Shown: piece after piece, positions 1 through 5,706 of the stretch
How positions within the stretch are numbered: the first letter of the stretch is position 1
Layout of the letters: each line of letters starts with the position of its first letter
DNA from: an uncultured Verrucomicrobiota bacterium
Lineage (GTDB): Bacteria > Verrucomicrobiota > Verrucomicrobiia > Palsa-1439
Assembly (NCBI GenBank): GCA_903825695.1
Contig: CAIKBP010000138.1
Location: 1-11,010, forward strand
DNA length: 11,010 nt
Direction of reading: 5' to 3'
Notes under the pieces: generated by a model
Database searches by the model: none
What the model saw: only the letters and a program-made list of their open reading frames with translations
What the model was told of the DNA's origin: nothing
Program-made: the position numbers and the translations under genes

Positions 1-248
1 ACCGCGATCCGCGAGACCCAGTGCCCGAAAGGCGCGTCGCCGCGGAATTGGCGCAGGTTGCGGTAGACCTTGATAAAGATTTCCTGGCAAACATCATCAA
101 GCTCATGGTCGTTTCGGGCAAAGCGACTGGCGGTGCCAAACACGCGGTTCTTGTGTCGCCGTACCAACTCGGCAAACGCCTCGTCCTCACCCGCGAGGGT
201 GAATTGGATGAGGCGTTCGTCTGGAATTTCATCGTAGCGCGCATTCAT
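1..248 (-). CDS. ECF-type RNA polymerase sigma factor, N-terminal part (runs off left edge)
   Basis: This minus-strand frame is open from an ATG at 246-248 to the window edge and gives 82 residues of a sigma-70 family, extracytoplasmic-function protein. Residues 10-45 resemble region 2.1 (DEAFAELVRRH). Residues 51-62 (DDVCQEIFIKVY) match the region 2.2/2.3 helix that binds core polymerase and the -10 element. Residues 68-82 (FRGDAPFGHWVSRIA) match the end of region 2. Region 4 lies outside the window. No alternative start codon exists upstream in frame, and no clear Shine-Dalgarno is visible. It starts 44 bp after the stop of the Spy-like gene on the same strand, so the two are probably cotranscribed. 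This resembles the known pairing of ECF sigma factors with periplasmic sensors such as CnrX/CnrH. Its likely target promoters are the two GTAACC-N16-CGTCTA elements at 795-872 (inference). Confidence 0.88.
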   Translation of the reverse strand, partial: MNARYDEIPDERLIQFTLAGEDEAFAELVRRHKNRVFGTASRFARNDHELDDVCQEIFIKVYRNLRQFRGDAPFGHWVSRIA

Positions 249-292
249 TGGTCGCCATGGAGGACGCCGGTTGCGGCTCCACGACGAAACAT

Positions 293-769
293 TTAGTCCT
301 TTTGAAGACGTTTGGCAATCCGCGCAAGATGACGGTCAATGTGCGCGTCGAGGGACACCTTCAACTCCTTGAGCTTCTGAATCTGTTCAGTGGTCAGCAA
401 GCCGCGGATCTCGTGCGCGATGTTCGCCCGCTGCACGGCCAGATCTGCGTCCACCTTGGCGACCTTCTCAACCTGCGCGCGAATAGCCGTTTCGTCGACG
501 GATTCGGCGTGGATGAGGTCCCGTAACGCGCGACGCTCGGCAACGAGTTGCCCGACCAACGGTCGCATGCTTGACCGGTGATTCTTCAGGATCCCCCTTA
601 CCTGTGTCTTCTGTTCGTGGGTGAGACCGAGCGCGCAAAGTTTTGGTACGATTTTGTCGCGTGCGAAACATCTACCGGCTGTGCTCCTGTAGGCCACGTA
701 TCCCGCGCCGCTTAGAGCGATAGCTCCGGCCACCGCCAGTGCCATTATTAACTTGGTTTGCGTCTTCAT
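293..769 (-). CDS. Spy/CpxP-like membrane-anchored periplasmic protein (LTxxQ family)
   Basis: The predicted product has 158 residues. Residues 1-28 form a basic start plus a hydrophobic segment (about 7-26), which could be a signal peptide or a signal anchor. The rest is highly charged and helical. It contains two LTxxQ motifs, LTHEQ (49-53) and LTTEQ (125-129), the signature of the Spy/CpxP/ZraP family of periplasmic chaperones and metal- or stress-responsive sensors. Two cysteines (34 and 45) flank the start of the soluble domain; no His-rich metal site is obvious. It is the first gene of a minus-strand pair with an ECF sigma factor. By analogy with CnrX in the CnrYXH system it may sense envelope stress and control the sigma factor. 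This is inference, because no classical anti-sigma domain is visible. A weak purine-rich ribosome binding site precedes the ATG. The GTAACC/CGTCTA promoter lies 25 nt upstream of the start. Confidence 0.82.
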   Translation of the reverse strand: MKTQTKLIMALAVAGAIALSGAGYVAYRSTAGRCFARDKIVPKLCALGLTHEQKTQVRGILKNHRSSMRPLVGQLVAERRALRDLIHAESVDETAIRAQVEKVAKVDADLAVQRANIAHEIRGLLTTEQIQKLKELKVSLDAHIDRHLARIAKRLQKD

Positions 770-794
770 TTGTTTATTCTTCTTTCGTTACTAA

Positions 795-822
795 TAGACG
801 TAGCGTGGGCTGGGAAGGTTAC
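795..822 (-). promoter_or_regulatory. Putative ECF sigma promoter of the Spy-like/sigma operon
   Basis: Read on the minus strand, GTAACC (822-817) is followed by 16 bp and then CGTCTA (800-795). The layout fits ECF promoters (an AAC-containing -35 and a CGTC-containing -10). Transcription would begin near 787, leaving a short leader before the ATG at 769. An identical element with identical spacing lies on the other strand at 845-872. This suggests the sigma factor drives its own operon. Confidence 0.6.
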
Positions 823-844
823 GGAAACGTCTACGAAAAACACT

Positions 845-872
845 GTAACCAATTGGCCACGATTTCCGTCTA
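845..872 (+). promoter_or_regulatory. Putative ECF sigma promoter of the STN-domain/pilin operon
   Basis: GTAACC (845-850), 16 bp, then CGTCTA (867-872), identical in both boxes and spacing to the minus-strand element at 795-822. The -10 ends only 9 nt before the ATG at 882, so the transcript would begin at or next to the start codon. No Shine-Dalgarno is present there, consistent with a leaderless mRNA. The two GTAACC boxes together form the inverted repeat GGTTAC-N22-GTAACC (817-850). An extra unpaired CGTCTAC lies at 828-834. Confidence 0.6.
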
Positions 873-881
873 CAAAAGTAT

Positions 882-1856
882 ATGAAGAATCGCATCCTTT
901 GGGCGGTCGCAATCGTATTGGCGCTGGGGGCAGCATGGTGCGCCCACGCCGCGTACCGGGCTCATCTTAATCTGGTCACGCTAAACGTGCGGGATGTCGA
1001 TGTGCGTGTTGTCGCACGCAGCATCGAATGGCAAACGTGGGAGAAAATCATTGTCCACCGCAATGTGTCGGGCAAGGTCACATTGAACGTGCATAACATG
1101 CCACTGGAGCAGGTGCTTGAAATCATTAATGAACAAATCTCCACCCGCTGGATGGCAGTTTATCCATTATACTCGAGTCGCAAATCGCTCGTCACGCTGA
1201 AGAAGGTTGCCGCAGGTGATGGTGAGCCGGAGAAAAGTGGCTGGTCGGCATTGCAGTCCCAACAGTTCCGCGGCATTGGCGGCGGCATGTTTGCCGCAAA
1301 TCTCCGCGCCCAGAACCCATTGGTTACGATGCGGGTTTTTGGCAAGGATGTCGGCGTCGTAGCGCTGGGGCTGGAACGCTTTGCGCAGGCCCGAGTTGTG
1401 CCGGAAGACGGAACGGCGGGCGATGTGTGCCTGAATCTCTCTCGGGCCACAATGCCACAGGCGGTCTCTGAACTCGCGAGCCAGGTGAACCGCCATTGGA
1501 CGAGGTTCTACTTGTTGCAGCAACCGGGCCGGCGATTGGATACGGCGCGTCAAGCGCCGTCGCCCGAAGCTGTCCAACGCATGGAAGCGCAGTTCCATGC
1601 GCAACTGGAGACGATGACGCCCGAAGAGCGGCAAGTCGCCGAGCAGGCGCACCAGCGTTGGCAAGAGATGCGCAATCTCACGCCCGAACAACGCCGCGAG
1701 CGTATGGCGCAGTTGGCCGCTAACCCCGCGTTCCAGCAACGGATGCAGCAGCGCATGGTGCAGCGACTTCTCAACACAACGCCAGAGCAACGCGCCCAAC
1801 GGTACAAGCAGATCGCCGTGCGGCGAGCTGCACGAACTGCACGAGGTGGACGATGA
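882..1856 (+). CDS. Membrane-anchored protein with two STN-like domains and a TPEQR-rich tail
   Basis: The predicted product has 324 residues. A hydrophobic segment at about 5-24 is a signal peptide or anchor, so the rest is probably periplasmic. Residues 31-96 resemble the STN/secretin N0 fold (beta strands around DVDVRVVA, then GKVTLNV and an amphipathic helix). Residues 147-212 repeat the pattern without gaps: both copies share LVT, DV.VVA, E, G.V.LN, Q, Q, W and Y.L (about 19 of 66 identities by eye). The C-terminal third is Gln/Arg/Met-rich and helical, with MTPEERQ (245-251), LTPEQRR (266-272) and TTPEQRA (299-305), motifs related to the LTxxQ motif of Spy-like proteins. No secretin or TonB-receptor barrel follows, so it is not a canonical secretin or transducer. 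The start at 882 lacks a ribosome binding site but sits just after an ECF-type -10. The stop overlaps the pilin start. Its function is unknown; a role in trans-envelope signalling is inferred from its neighbours. Confidence 0.78.
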   Translation: MKNRILWAVAIVLALGAAWCAHAAYRAHLNLVTLNVRDVDVRVVARSIEWQTWEKIIVHRNVSGKVTLNVHNMPLEQVLEIINEQISTRWMAVYPLYSSRKSLVTLKKVAAGDGEPEKSGWSALQSQQFRGIGGGMFAANLRAQNPLVTMRVFGKDVGVVALGLERFAQARVVPEDGTAGDVCLNLSRATMPQAVSELASQVNRHWTRFYLLQQPGRRLDTARQAPSPEAVQRMEAQFHAQLETMTPEERQVAEQAHQRWQEMRNLTPEQRRERMAQLAANPAFQQRMQQRMVQRLLNTTPEQRAQRYKQIAVRRAARTARGGR

Positions 1857-2419
1857 CCAGATTCGTGTACATTCGCAAGTGGTCGTCTCGGAGCTTCACG
1901 TTGGTGGAATTGCTGGTAGTGATTGCGATCATTTCGATTCTCGCGGGATTGCTGATGCCGACACTCGGCAAAGTGAAAGGTAAGGCTCGTGACACTTATT
2001 GTTTGAACAATTTGCGGCAACTCGGTATCGCCGTGTTAACGTACGCGCAGGACCACAACTCGCTCTTACCGGCAGCAGAGGGGGTGCCGACGTCGCCTGC
2101 CGACTCGCCTCCGTGGCCGCGCATCCGCGACTTGCTCAGCTCTTACGTTGGCGGCAGCGCCGGCGTGTTCAAGTGTCCCAACGATAACGGGATCTTGGAC
2201 ACGATGAATTATTTTACCCAGGAAGGCTCCAGTTACGAGTGGAACTATCCCATGGGCGGTCGTTCCATTGATCGCGCCACATCCAGTTTTCTTTCTTCGC
2301 CCGACAAGGTGTGGCTGATGTACGATTACGAGAACGTCCACGCCGGTGCCAGCTCCATTTCCAGTAATGGCCTGACCAAGAACACGCTCTATGCCGATGG
2401 CCACGTCGCGCCGCTGTGA
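1853..2419 (+). CDS. Type IV pilin-like (pseudopilin) protein with H-X(n)-DG C-terminus
   Basis: The predicted product has 188 residues. A short basic leader (1-14) ends in RS just before FTLVELLVVIAIISILAGLL (15-34), the class III prepilin cleavage site and hydrophobic helix. Ser is at -1 instead of the usual Gly, and the conserved Glu at +5 is present (E19). NNLRQLG (52-58), a CPND motif (108-111) and a C-terminal His (163) before ADGHV (181-185) match the prepilin-type family with an H-X9-DG domain that is greatly expanded in PVC bacteria. Here 18 residues separate the His from DG instead of 9. Cys50 and Cys108 could form a disulfide. The ATG overlaps the upstream stop (ATGA at 1853-1856) and is preceded by GAGGTGG (1843-1849), so it is probably translationally coupled to the STN-domain gene. 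Export through a type II or IV pilus-like machine is expected for the family; its role here is unknown. Confidence 0.88.
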   Translation: MTRFVYIRKWSSRSFTLVELLVVIAIISILAGLLMPTLGKVKGKARDTYCLNNLRQLGIAVLTYAQDHNSLLPAAEGVPTSPADSPPWPRIRDLLSSYVGGSAGVFKCPNDNGILDTMNYFTQEGSSYEWNYPMGGRSIDRATSSFLSSPDKVWLMYDYENVHAGASSISSNGLTKNTLYADGHVAPL

Positions 2420-2423
2420 GCTA

Positions 2424-3482
2424 TCAGGCGGCTCCCTCGTGCTGCAAGCGTAGCTGGCCGCAAGCAGCATTGATGTCCGTTCCCTTTTCGATGCGCAACG
2501 TGGCGGCGATGCCGTGAGTCTTTAGCGTGTGTTGGAACATCTTGCATCGGTCGCGGTCAGGGCGCTTCCACGGCAGACCTTCCACTGGGTTGTAGGGAAT
2601 CAGATTCACCTTTGCGCGAAGCCGGCGCGCCATCGCACCGAGCTTGTGCGCCTGTTCGAGCGTGTCGTTGACGCCGTCGATGAGCATGTACTCGAAGGTC
2701 AGCATCCGCTCCTTGGTACTACAGTAATATTCGCACGCCGCGAGCAGGTCTTTGAGCGGGTACTTTCGATTGATCGGCATGATCCGGTTGCGGACTTCAT
2801 CGGTAGCACCGTGAAGGGAGATGGCCAACCGGAATTGCATCGGCTCAGTAGCAAGCTGTTGGATACCCGGGACGAGGCCGGCGGTAGAAATAGTGATCTT
2901 GCGGGCGCCGATGCCGAGCGCCCACGGGGCATTGAGAATCTTCAGGGCGCGCAGCATGTTTTCATAGTTGGCCAGCGGTTCGCCCATGCCCATGACCACA
3001 AGATTCGTAATGCGCTGTTTCGTGAGGCGGTGGATGGTTACAACCTGATCAACGATCTCACCGGCGTTTAGGTTGCGTTTCGGACCGTGGAGACCGCTCG
3101 CGCAGAATTTGCAGCCGAACGCGCAACCAACCTGCGTGGAGACGCAGACGGTATGACGGTCGCTCTGACTGGTCAGCCCCGGCGTGGCAGGAATGAGCAC
3201 GGTCTCGATCAGCGCATGGTCGTGGAGCTGGAACAGAAATTTCTCCGTCGTATCGGTTGCGTGGCGGATCCTGAGCGAGTGGACAGCATTCAGCTCAAAG
3301 CTTGCGGCCAGTTTCTGGCGTAACGCCGCGGGCAGGTTCGTCATCTGGTCGAATGAATCGGTTGGTTTCTGGTATACCCACTGCAGGACCTGGTCGGTGC
3401 GATATGCCGGCTCGTCCAGCCCAGCCAGTTTATCTGTCAGTTCCTCACGGAACAGCGATTTTATGAAGGTTTTTGTCGGCAC
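2424..3482 (-). CDS. rlmN: 23S rRNA (adenine(2503)-C(2))-methyltransferase RlmN (dual-specificity, also tRNA A37)
   Basis: The predicted product has 352 residues, a normal RlmN length. It is a radical SAM enzyme that methylates C2 of A2503 in 23S rRNA and, in E. coli, A37 of some tRNAs. The cluster motif CX3CX2C is at C120, C124 and C127. C113, seven residues upstream, and C341 (in INAACGQL) match the pair of mechanistic cysteines of RlmN/Cfr. GMGEP (165-169) is the SAM-binding motif, and ISLHGATDEVRNRIMP follows the family pattern. The GTG start (3480-3482) gives the expected N-terminus and has an AGGG-like ribosome binding site about 9 nt upstream; no in-frame ATG exists before residue 47. 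The stop lies 4 bp from the convergent pilin stop, with no recognisable terminator between. Cfr-type C8 methylation is unlikely given the RlmN-like sequence and housekeeping context. Confidence 0.96.
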   Translation of the reverse strand: MPTKTFIKSLFREELTDKLAGLDEPAYRTDQVLQWVYQKPTDSFDQMTNLPAALRQKLAASFELNAVHSLRIRHATDTTEKFLFQLHDHALIETVLIPATPGLTSQSDRHTVCVSTQVGCAFGCKFCASGLHGPKRNLNAGEIVDQVVTIHRLTKQRITNLVVMGMGEPLANYENMLRALKILNAPWALGIGARKITISTAGLVPGIQQLATEPMQFRLAISLHGATDEVRNRIMPINRKYPLKDLLAACEYYCSTKERMLTFEYMLIDGVNDTLEQAHKLGAMARRLRAKVNLIPYNPVEGLPWKRPDRDRCKMFQHTLKTHGIAATLRIEKGTDINAACGQLRLQHEGAA

Positions 3483-3617
3483 AACGAATGCACCCTAGCA
3501 CAACATGGCGGAGCCGCAAACCACAGAAGGCGGGGAACCGAAGGCGGAAAAGCAGAAGCCGCCAGCATGCCGAGCCATGCCGTTGCTTTTTCGTTTCGCA
3601 CTCGCTACCCTGTCCAC

Positions 3618-4031
3618 ATGAGCGCGTTTCCCGTCACGCCCGACAAGGAGGCGCAACTGACCCAGCGGATGATTGCGCTCGGCGTTCGGGATACCGACAT
3701 ACATGAGACGTTCGTGCGCAGCGTCGGTCACGGCGGCCAGAAGGTCAACAAGAGCGCCTCATGCGTCATGCTTGTTCACCGACCGACGGGACTGCAGGTC
3801 AAATGCCAAACCACGCGCCACCAGGCGCTCAACCGATTCCTCGCGCGCCGGCTTCTGCTCGACAAGATAGAACGGCTCCAAAGGGGTTTCATCGCCGCCG
3901 AACAAGCGCGCATCGAGAAGATCCGGCGGCAAAAACGCCGGCGCAGTCGCCGCGCCAAGCAACGCATGCTCGCCGATAAAGCTCACCATGCCGCCAAGAA
4001 GGAACTTCGCCGCCCCATTGGGTTGGATTAA
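3618..4031 (+). CDS. Peptide chain release factor-like protein, GGQ domain only (ribosome rescue type)
   Basis: The predicted product has 137 residues. The catalytic GGQ tripeptide of class I release factors is at 39-41 within GHGGQKVNK, followed by SASCVMLVHRPTGLQVKC, the conserved catalytic-domain fold. The codon-recognition domains of RF1/RF2 are absent. Residues 84-132 form a very basic, helical tail (RRQKRRRSRRAK), as in ArfB and mitochondrial MTRFR (C12orf65), where the tail enters the ribosomal channel or RNA. The sequence around GGQ is closest in pattern to MTRFR-like proteins by my recall. It probably hydrolyses peptidyl-tRNA on stalled ribosomes or split large subunits. An in-frame ATG at 3567 would add 17 unconserved-looking residues; neither start has a clear Shine-Dalgarno. 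The gene is divergent from rlmN (135 bp apart) and convergent with the TrpB2 gene. Confidence 0.85.
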   Translation: MSAFPVTPDKEAQLTQRMIALGVRDTDIHETFVRSVGHGGQKVNKSASCVMLVHRPTGLQVKCQTTRHQALNRFLARRLLLDKIERLQRGFIAAEQARIEKIRRQKRRRSRRAKQRMLADKAHHAAKKELRRPIGLD

Positions 4032-4062
4032 CTACCCGCAGTCAATTCGCGGCAGGTCTTAC

Positions 4063-5367
4063 TCAATCCTTCAGTTTGCCCGATAGATATGCGTCGTACG
4101 AAGGCAGGTCGAGCAACCCGTGGCCTGAGAAGTTGAAAAGGATGACCCGTTTCTTGCCTTCCTCGCGCGCCTTGATGGCTTCGTCGATTGCCGCGCGGAT
4201 GGCATGTGCTGCTTCGGGTGCGGGCACCACGCCTTCATTCTGCGCGAACAGCATCGCCGCTTCGAACGCCTTAGTCTGGCCGTAGGATACCGCCTCGATC
4301 AGGCCGAGCTTGAACAAATGGCTGACCAATGGAGCCATACCGTGGTAACGCAGTCCGCCCGCATGAATCTCCGGCGGAATGAAATCGTGGCCGAGCGTAT
4401 ACATCCAGAGCAGCGGCGTCATCATCGCCGTGTCGCCGAAATCGTAACGCAGTTCGCCTTTGGTCAACGAGGCGCACACGGACGGTTCCACGGCCACGAT
4501 CCGCGCCTTTTTATTGTCGACGATTTTTCGACGAACGAACGGGAACGCCAAGCCGGCGAAATTGCTGCCGCCGCCGACACAACCGATTACCACGTCAGGT
4601 TCCTCGCCAGCCAGTTCCATTTGTTTGATGGCTTCCTGGCCGATAACGGTCTGGTGCATGCAGACATGGTTGAGCACGCTGCCGAGGGAATACTTTGTAC
4701 CGGGATGTTTGACGGTGTCCTCAATCGCCTCGCTGATGGCGATGCCAAGGCTGCCGGGGCATTTCGGGTCGCTCTTTAGCATCTTGCGCCCGAACTCGGT
4801 CTGGTCGCTCGGACTCGGGAAAACCGACGCGCCCCATGTCTGCATCAGCAGTTTGCGATATGGCTTCTGCGTGAAGCTGACCTTGACCATGTAGACGCGG
4901 CACTCGATCCCAAACAACTTGCACGCCATCGCCAGTGACGAACCCCACTGGCCCGCGCCCGTTTCTGTAGCCAGCCGCTTGGTGCCCGCCTGTTTGTTGT
5001 AATAAGCCTGTGCGACGGCGGTGTTGGGCTTGTGACTGCCAGCGGGACTGTTGCCCTCGTACTTGTAGTAGATGTGGGCCGGCGTCTGCAGCGCCTTCTC
5101 CAGCCGCACCGCGCGCAGCAGTGGCGACGGCCGCCACAAGGCATAAATCTCACGGACCGGCCCCGGGATTTCCACCCAACGCTCCGTGCTCATCTCCTGC
5201 ATCACGAGGTTCTCCGGAAAAATCGCGGTCATCTCTTCCAGCTTGATCGGCTGCTTCGTGCCGGGATGAAGAGGTGGCGGCAATGGTTGAGGCAGGTCGG
5301 CCATGATGTTGTACCAATGGGTGGGGATGTCGGCTTGCGACAGCGTAAAACGGGTTGGTATTGTCAC
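4063..5367 (-). CDS. trpB: TrpB-like PLP enzyme (TrpB2-type tryptophan synthase beta chain)
   Basis: The predicted product has 434 residues, typical of TrpB2 (about 430-460; classical TrpB1 is about 400). It catalyses condensation of serine with indole to give tryptophan, using PLP. The PLP lysine is K113 in GSHKPNTA. ETGAGQWG (135-142) and the phosphate-binding glycine loop GCVGGGSN (262-269) are present. The long N-terminal segment with DIPTHWYNIMADLPQPLPPP is characteristic of TrpB2. The frame extends to an ATG at 5397, but I chose the GTG at 5365-5367 because GGAGG (5381-5377) lies 9 nt upstream of it and the ATG overlaps a likely -10 box. No trpA or other trp gene is near. TrpB2 proteins often occur apart from the trp operon and may salvage indole or act on other substrates, so the exact physiological role is uncertain. 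Confidence 0.93.
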   Translation of the reverse strand: MTIPTRFTLSQADIPTHWYNIMADLPQPLPPPLHPGTKQPIKLEEMTAIFPENLVMQEMSTERWVEIPGPVREIYALWRPSPLLRAVRLEKALQTPAHIYYKYEGNSPAGSHKPNTAVAQAYYNKQAGTKRLATETGAGQWGSSLAMACKLFGIECRVYMVKVSFTQKPYRKLLMQTWGASVFPSPSDQTEFGRKMLKSDPKCPGSLGIAISEAIEDTVKHPGTKYSLGSVLNHVCMHQTVIGQEAIKQMELAGEEPDVVIGCVGGGSNFAGLAFPFVRRKIVDNKKARIVAVEPSVCASLTKGELRYDFGDTAMMTPLLWMYTLGHDFIPPEIHAGGLRYHGMAPLVSHLFKLGLIEAVSYGQTKAFEAAMLFAQNEGVVPAPEAAHAIRAAIDEAIKAREEGKKRVILFNFSGHGLLDLPSYDAYLSGKLKD

Positions 5368-5376
5368 GGTTTGGTT

Positions 5377-5381
5377 CCTCC
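5377..5381 (-). promoter_or_regulatory. Shine-Dalgarno deciding the GTG start of the TrpB2 gene
   Basis: GGAGG on the minus strand with 9 nt to the GTG at 5367. It is one of the few strong ribosome binding sites in the window. It lies inside the frame that an ATG start at 5397 would translate, which argues for the shorter protein. Confidence 0.7.
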
Positions 5382-5395
5382 GAATTAGGGTGCAC

Positions 5396-5423
5396 ATTAC
5401 TACAAGCAGATGCCCGTCGTCAA
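5396..5423 (-). promoter_or_regulatory. Putative sigma-70-type promoter of the TrpB2 gene
   Basis: On the minus strand, TTGACG (5423-5418) is followed by 16 bp and AGTAAT (5401-5396). The -35 matches the consensus at five of six positions, the -10 at four. Predicted initiation near 5389 would give a leader of about 22 nt containing the GGAGG ribosome binding site. Confidence 0.42.
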
Positions 5424-5535
5424 ACTTCCGATGTCTTATGCTTCCGGACTCGACAACACCATCTTACGACGCTAAGTTGCTATGGATCGCTGGGTTTACC
5501 CGCCTTTGGCGGCGCCGTAGGCGACCAGGGTTTTC

Positions 5536-5626
5536 GGAGAGGTGCCAGAGCGGTTGAACGGGCTGGTCTCGAAAACCAGTAGGGGCCTAGTGTCCCTCGA
5601 GGGTTCGAATCCCTCCCTCTCCGCCA
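5536..5626 (+). tRNA. tRNA-Ser (anticodon CGA)
   Basis: This is a complete class II tRNA of 91 nt. The 7 bp acceptor stem pairs GGAGAGG (5536-5542) with CCTCTCC (5616-5622). The anticodon stem CTGGT/ACCAG (5563-5567, 5575-5579) encloses the loop CTCGAAA, with anticodon CGA at 5570-5572 reading UCG serine codons. A long variable arm (about 5580-5598), as expected for tRNA-Ser, is followed by the T arm GAGGG-TTCGAAT-CCCTC (5599-5615). The discriminator is G5623 and CCA is encoded at 5624-5626. The D arm lies between 5543 and 5562. No flanking tRNA gene is present and no terminator with a T-run follows; instead a hairpin overlaps the 3' end. The 138 bp between the TrpB2 gene and this tRNA hold no gene; a tRNA promoter is not clear. 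Confidence 0.97.
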
Positions 5627-5653
5627 GAATTTTGCCCTGGAAAAATTCTGGCG
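5622..5653. repeat. 12 bp perfect inverted repeat overlapping the tRNA-Ser 3' end
   Basis: CGCCAGAATTTT (5622-5633) and its exact reverse complement (5642-5653) flank an 8 nt loop. The left arm contains the last acceptor-stem base, the discriminator and the CCA of the tRNA. No T-run follows, so it is not a standard intrinsic terminator. It might serve in 3'-end processing or be the mark of an insertion at the tRNA. Confidence 0.65.
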
Positions 5654-5654
5654 A

Positions 5655-5691
5655 GACCTCGTCAAAACCCCCATAGGATTTTTGACGGGTC
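5655..5691. repeat. Second inverted repeat just after the first
   Basis: GACC-T-CGTCAAAA (5655-5667) pairs with TTTTGACG-GGTC (5680-5691): 8 bp plus 4 bp of stem with one bulged T (5659) and a 12 nt loop. It begins 2 nt after the first hairpin and has the same design, with GC-rich outer and A/T-run inner stem. It ends 15 nt before the GIY-YIG remnant. No T-run follows. Confidence 0.6.
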
Positions 5692-5706
5692 CGCCATACA
5701 GGAAAC

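Noticed and set aside
21..296. Plus-strand open frame of 91 codons
   Set aside because: It is antisense to the clearly recognisable ECF sigma factor on the minus strand and resembles nothing itself.
1167..1799. Minus-strand open frame of 210 codons under the STN-domain gene
   Set aside because: Arg/Leu/His-rich translation typical of an antisense shadow; the plus frame has a signal segment, domain repeat and coupling to the next gene.
2529..3071. Plus-strand open frame of 180 codons inside rlmN
   Set aside because: Antisense to conserved radical SAM motifs of RlmN.
4204..4779. Plus-strand open frame of 191 codons inside the TrpB2 gene
   Set aside because: Antisense to the conserved PLP-enzyme core; no recognisable protein.
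5622..5691. Intrinsic terminators after tRNA-Ser
   Set aside because: Both hairpins lack a following T-run and their inner stems are A/T runs, so the terminator call is not supported.
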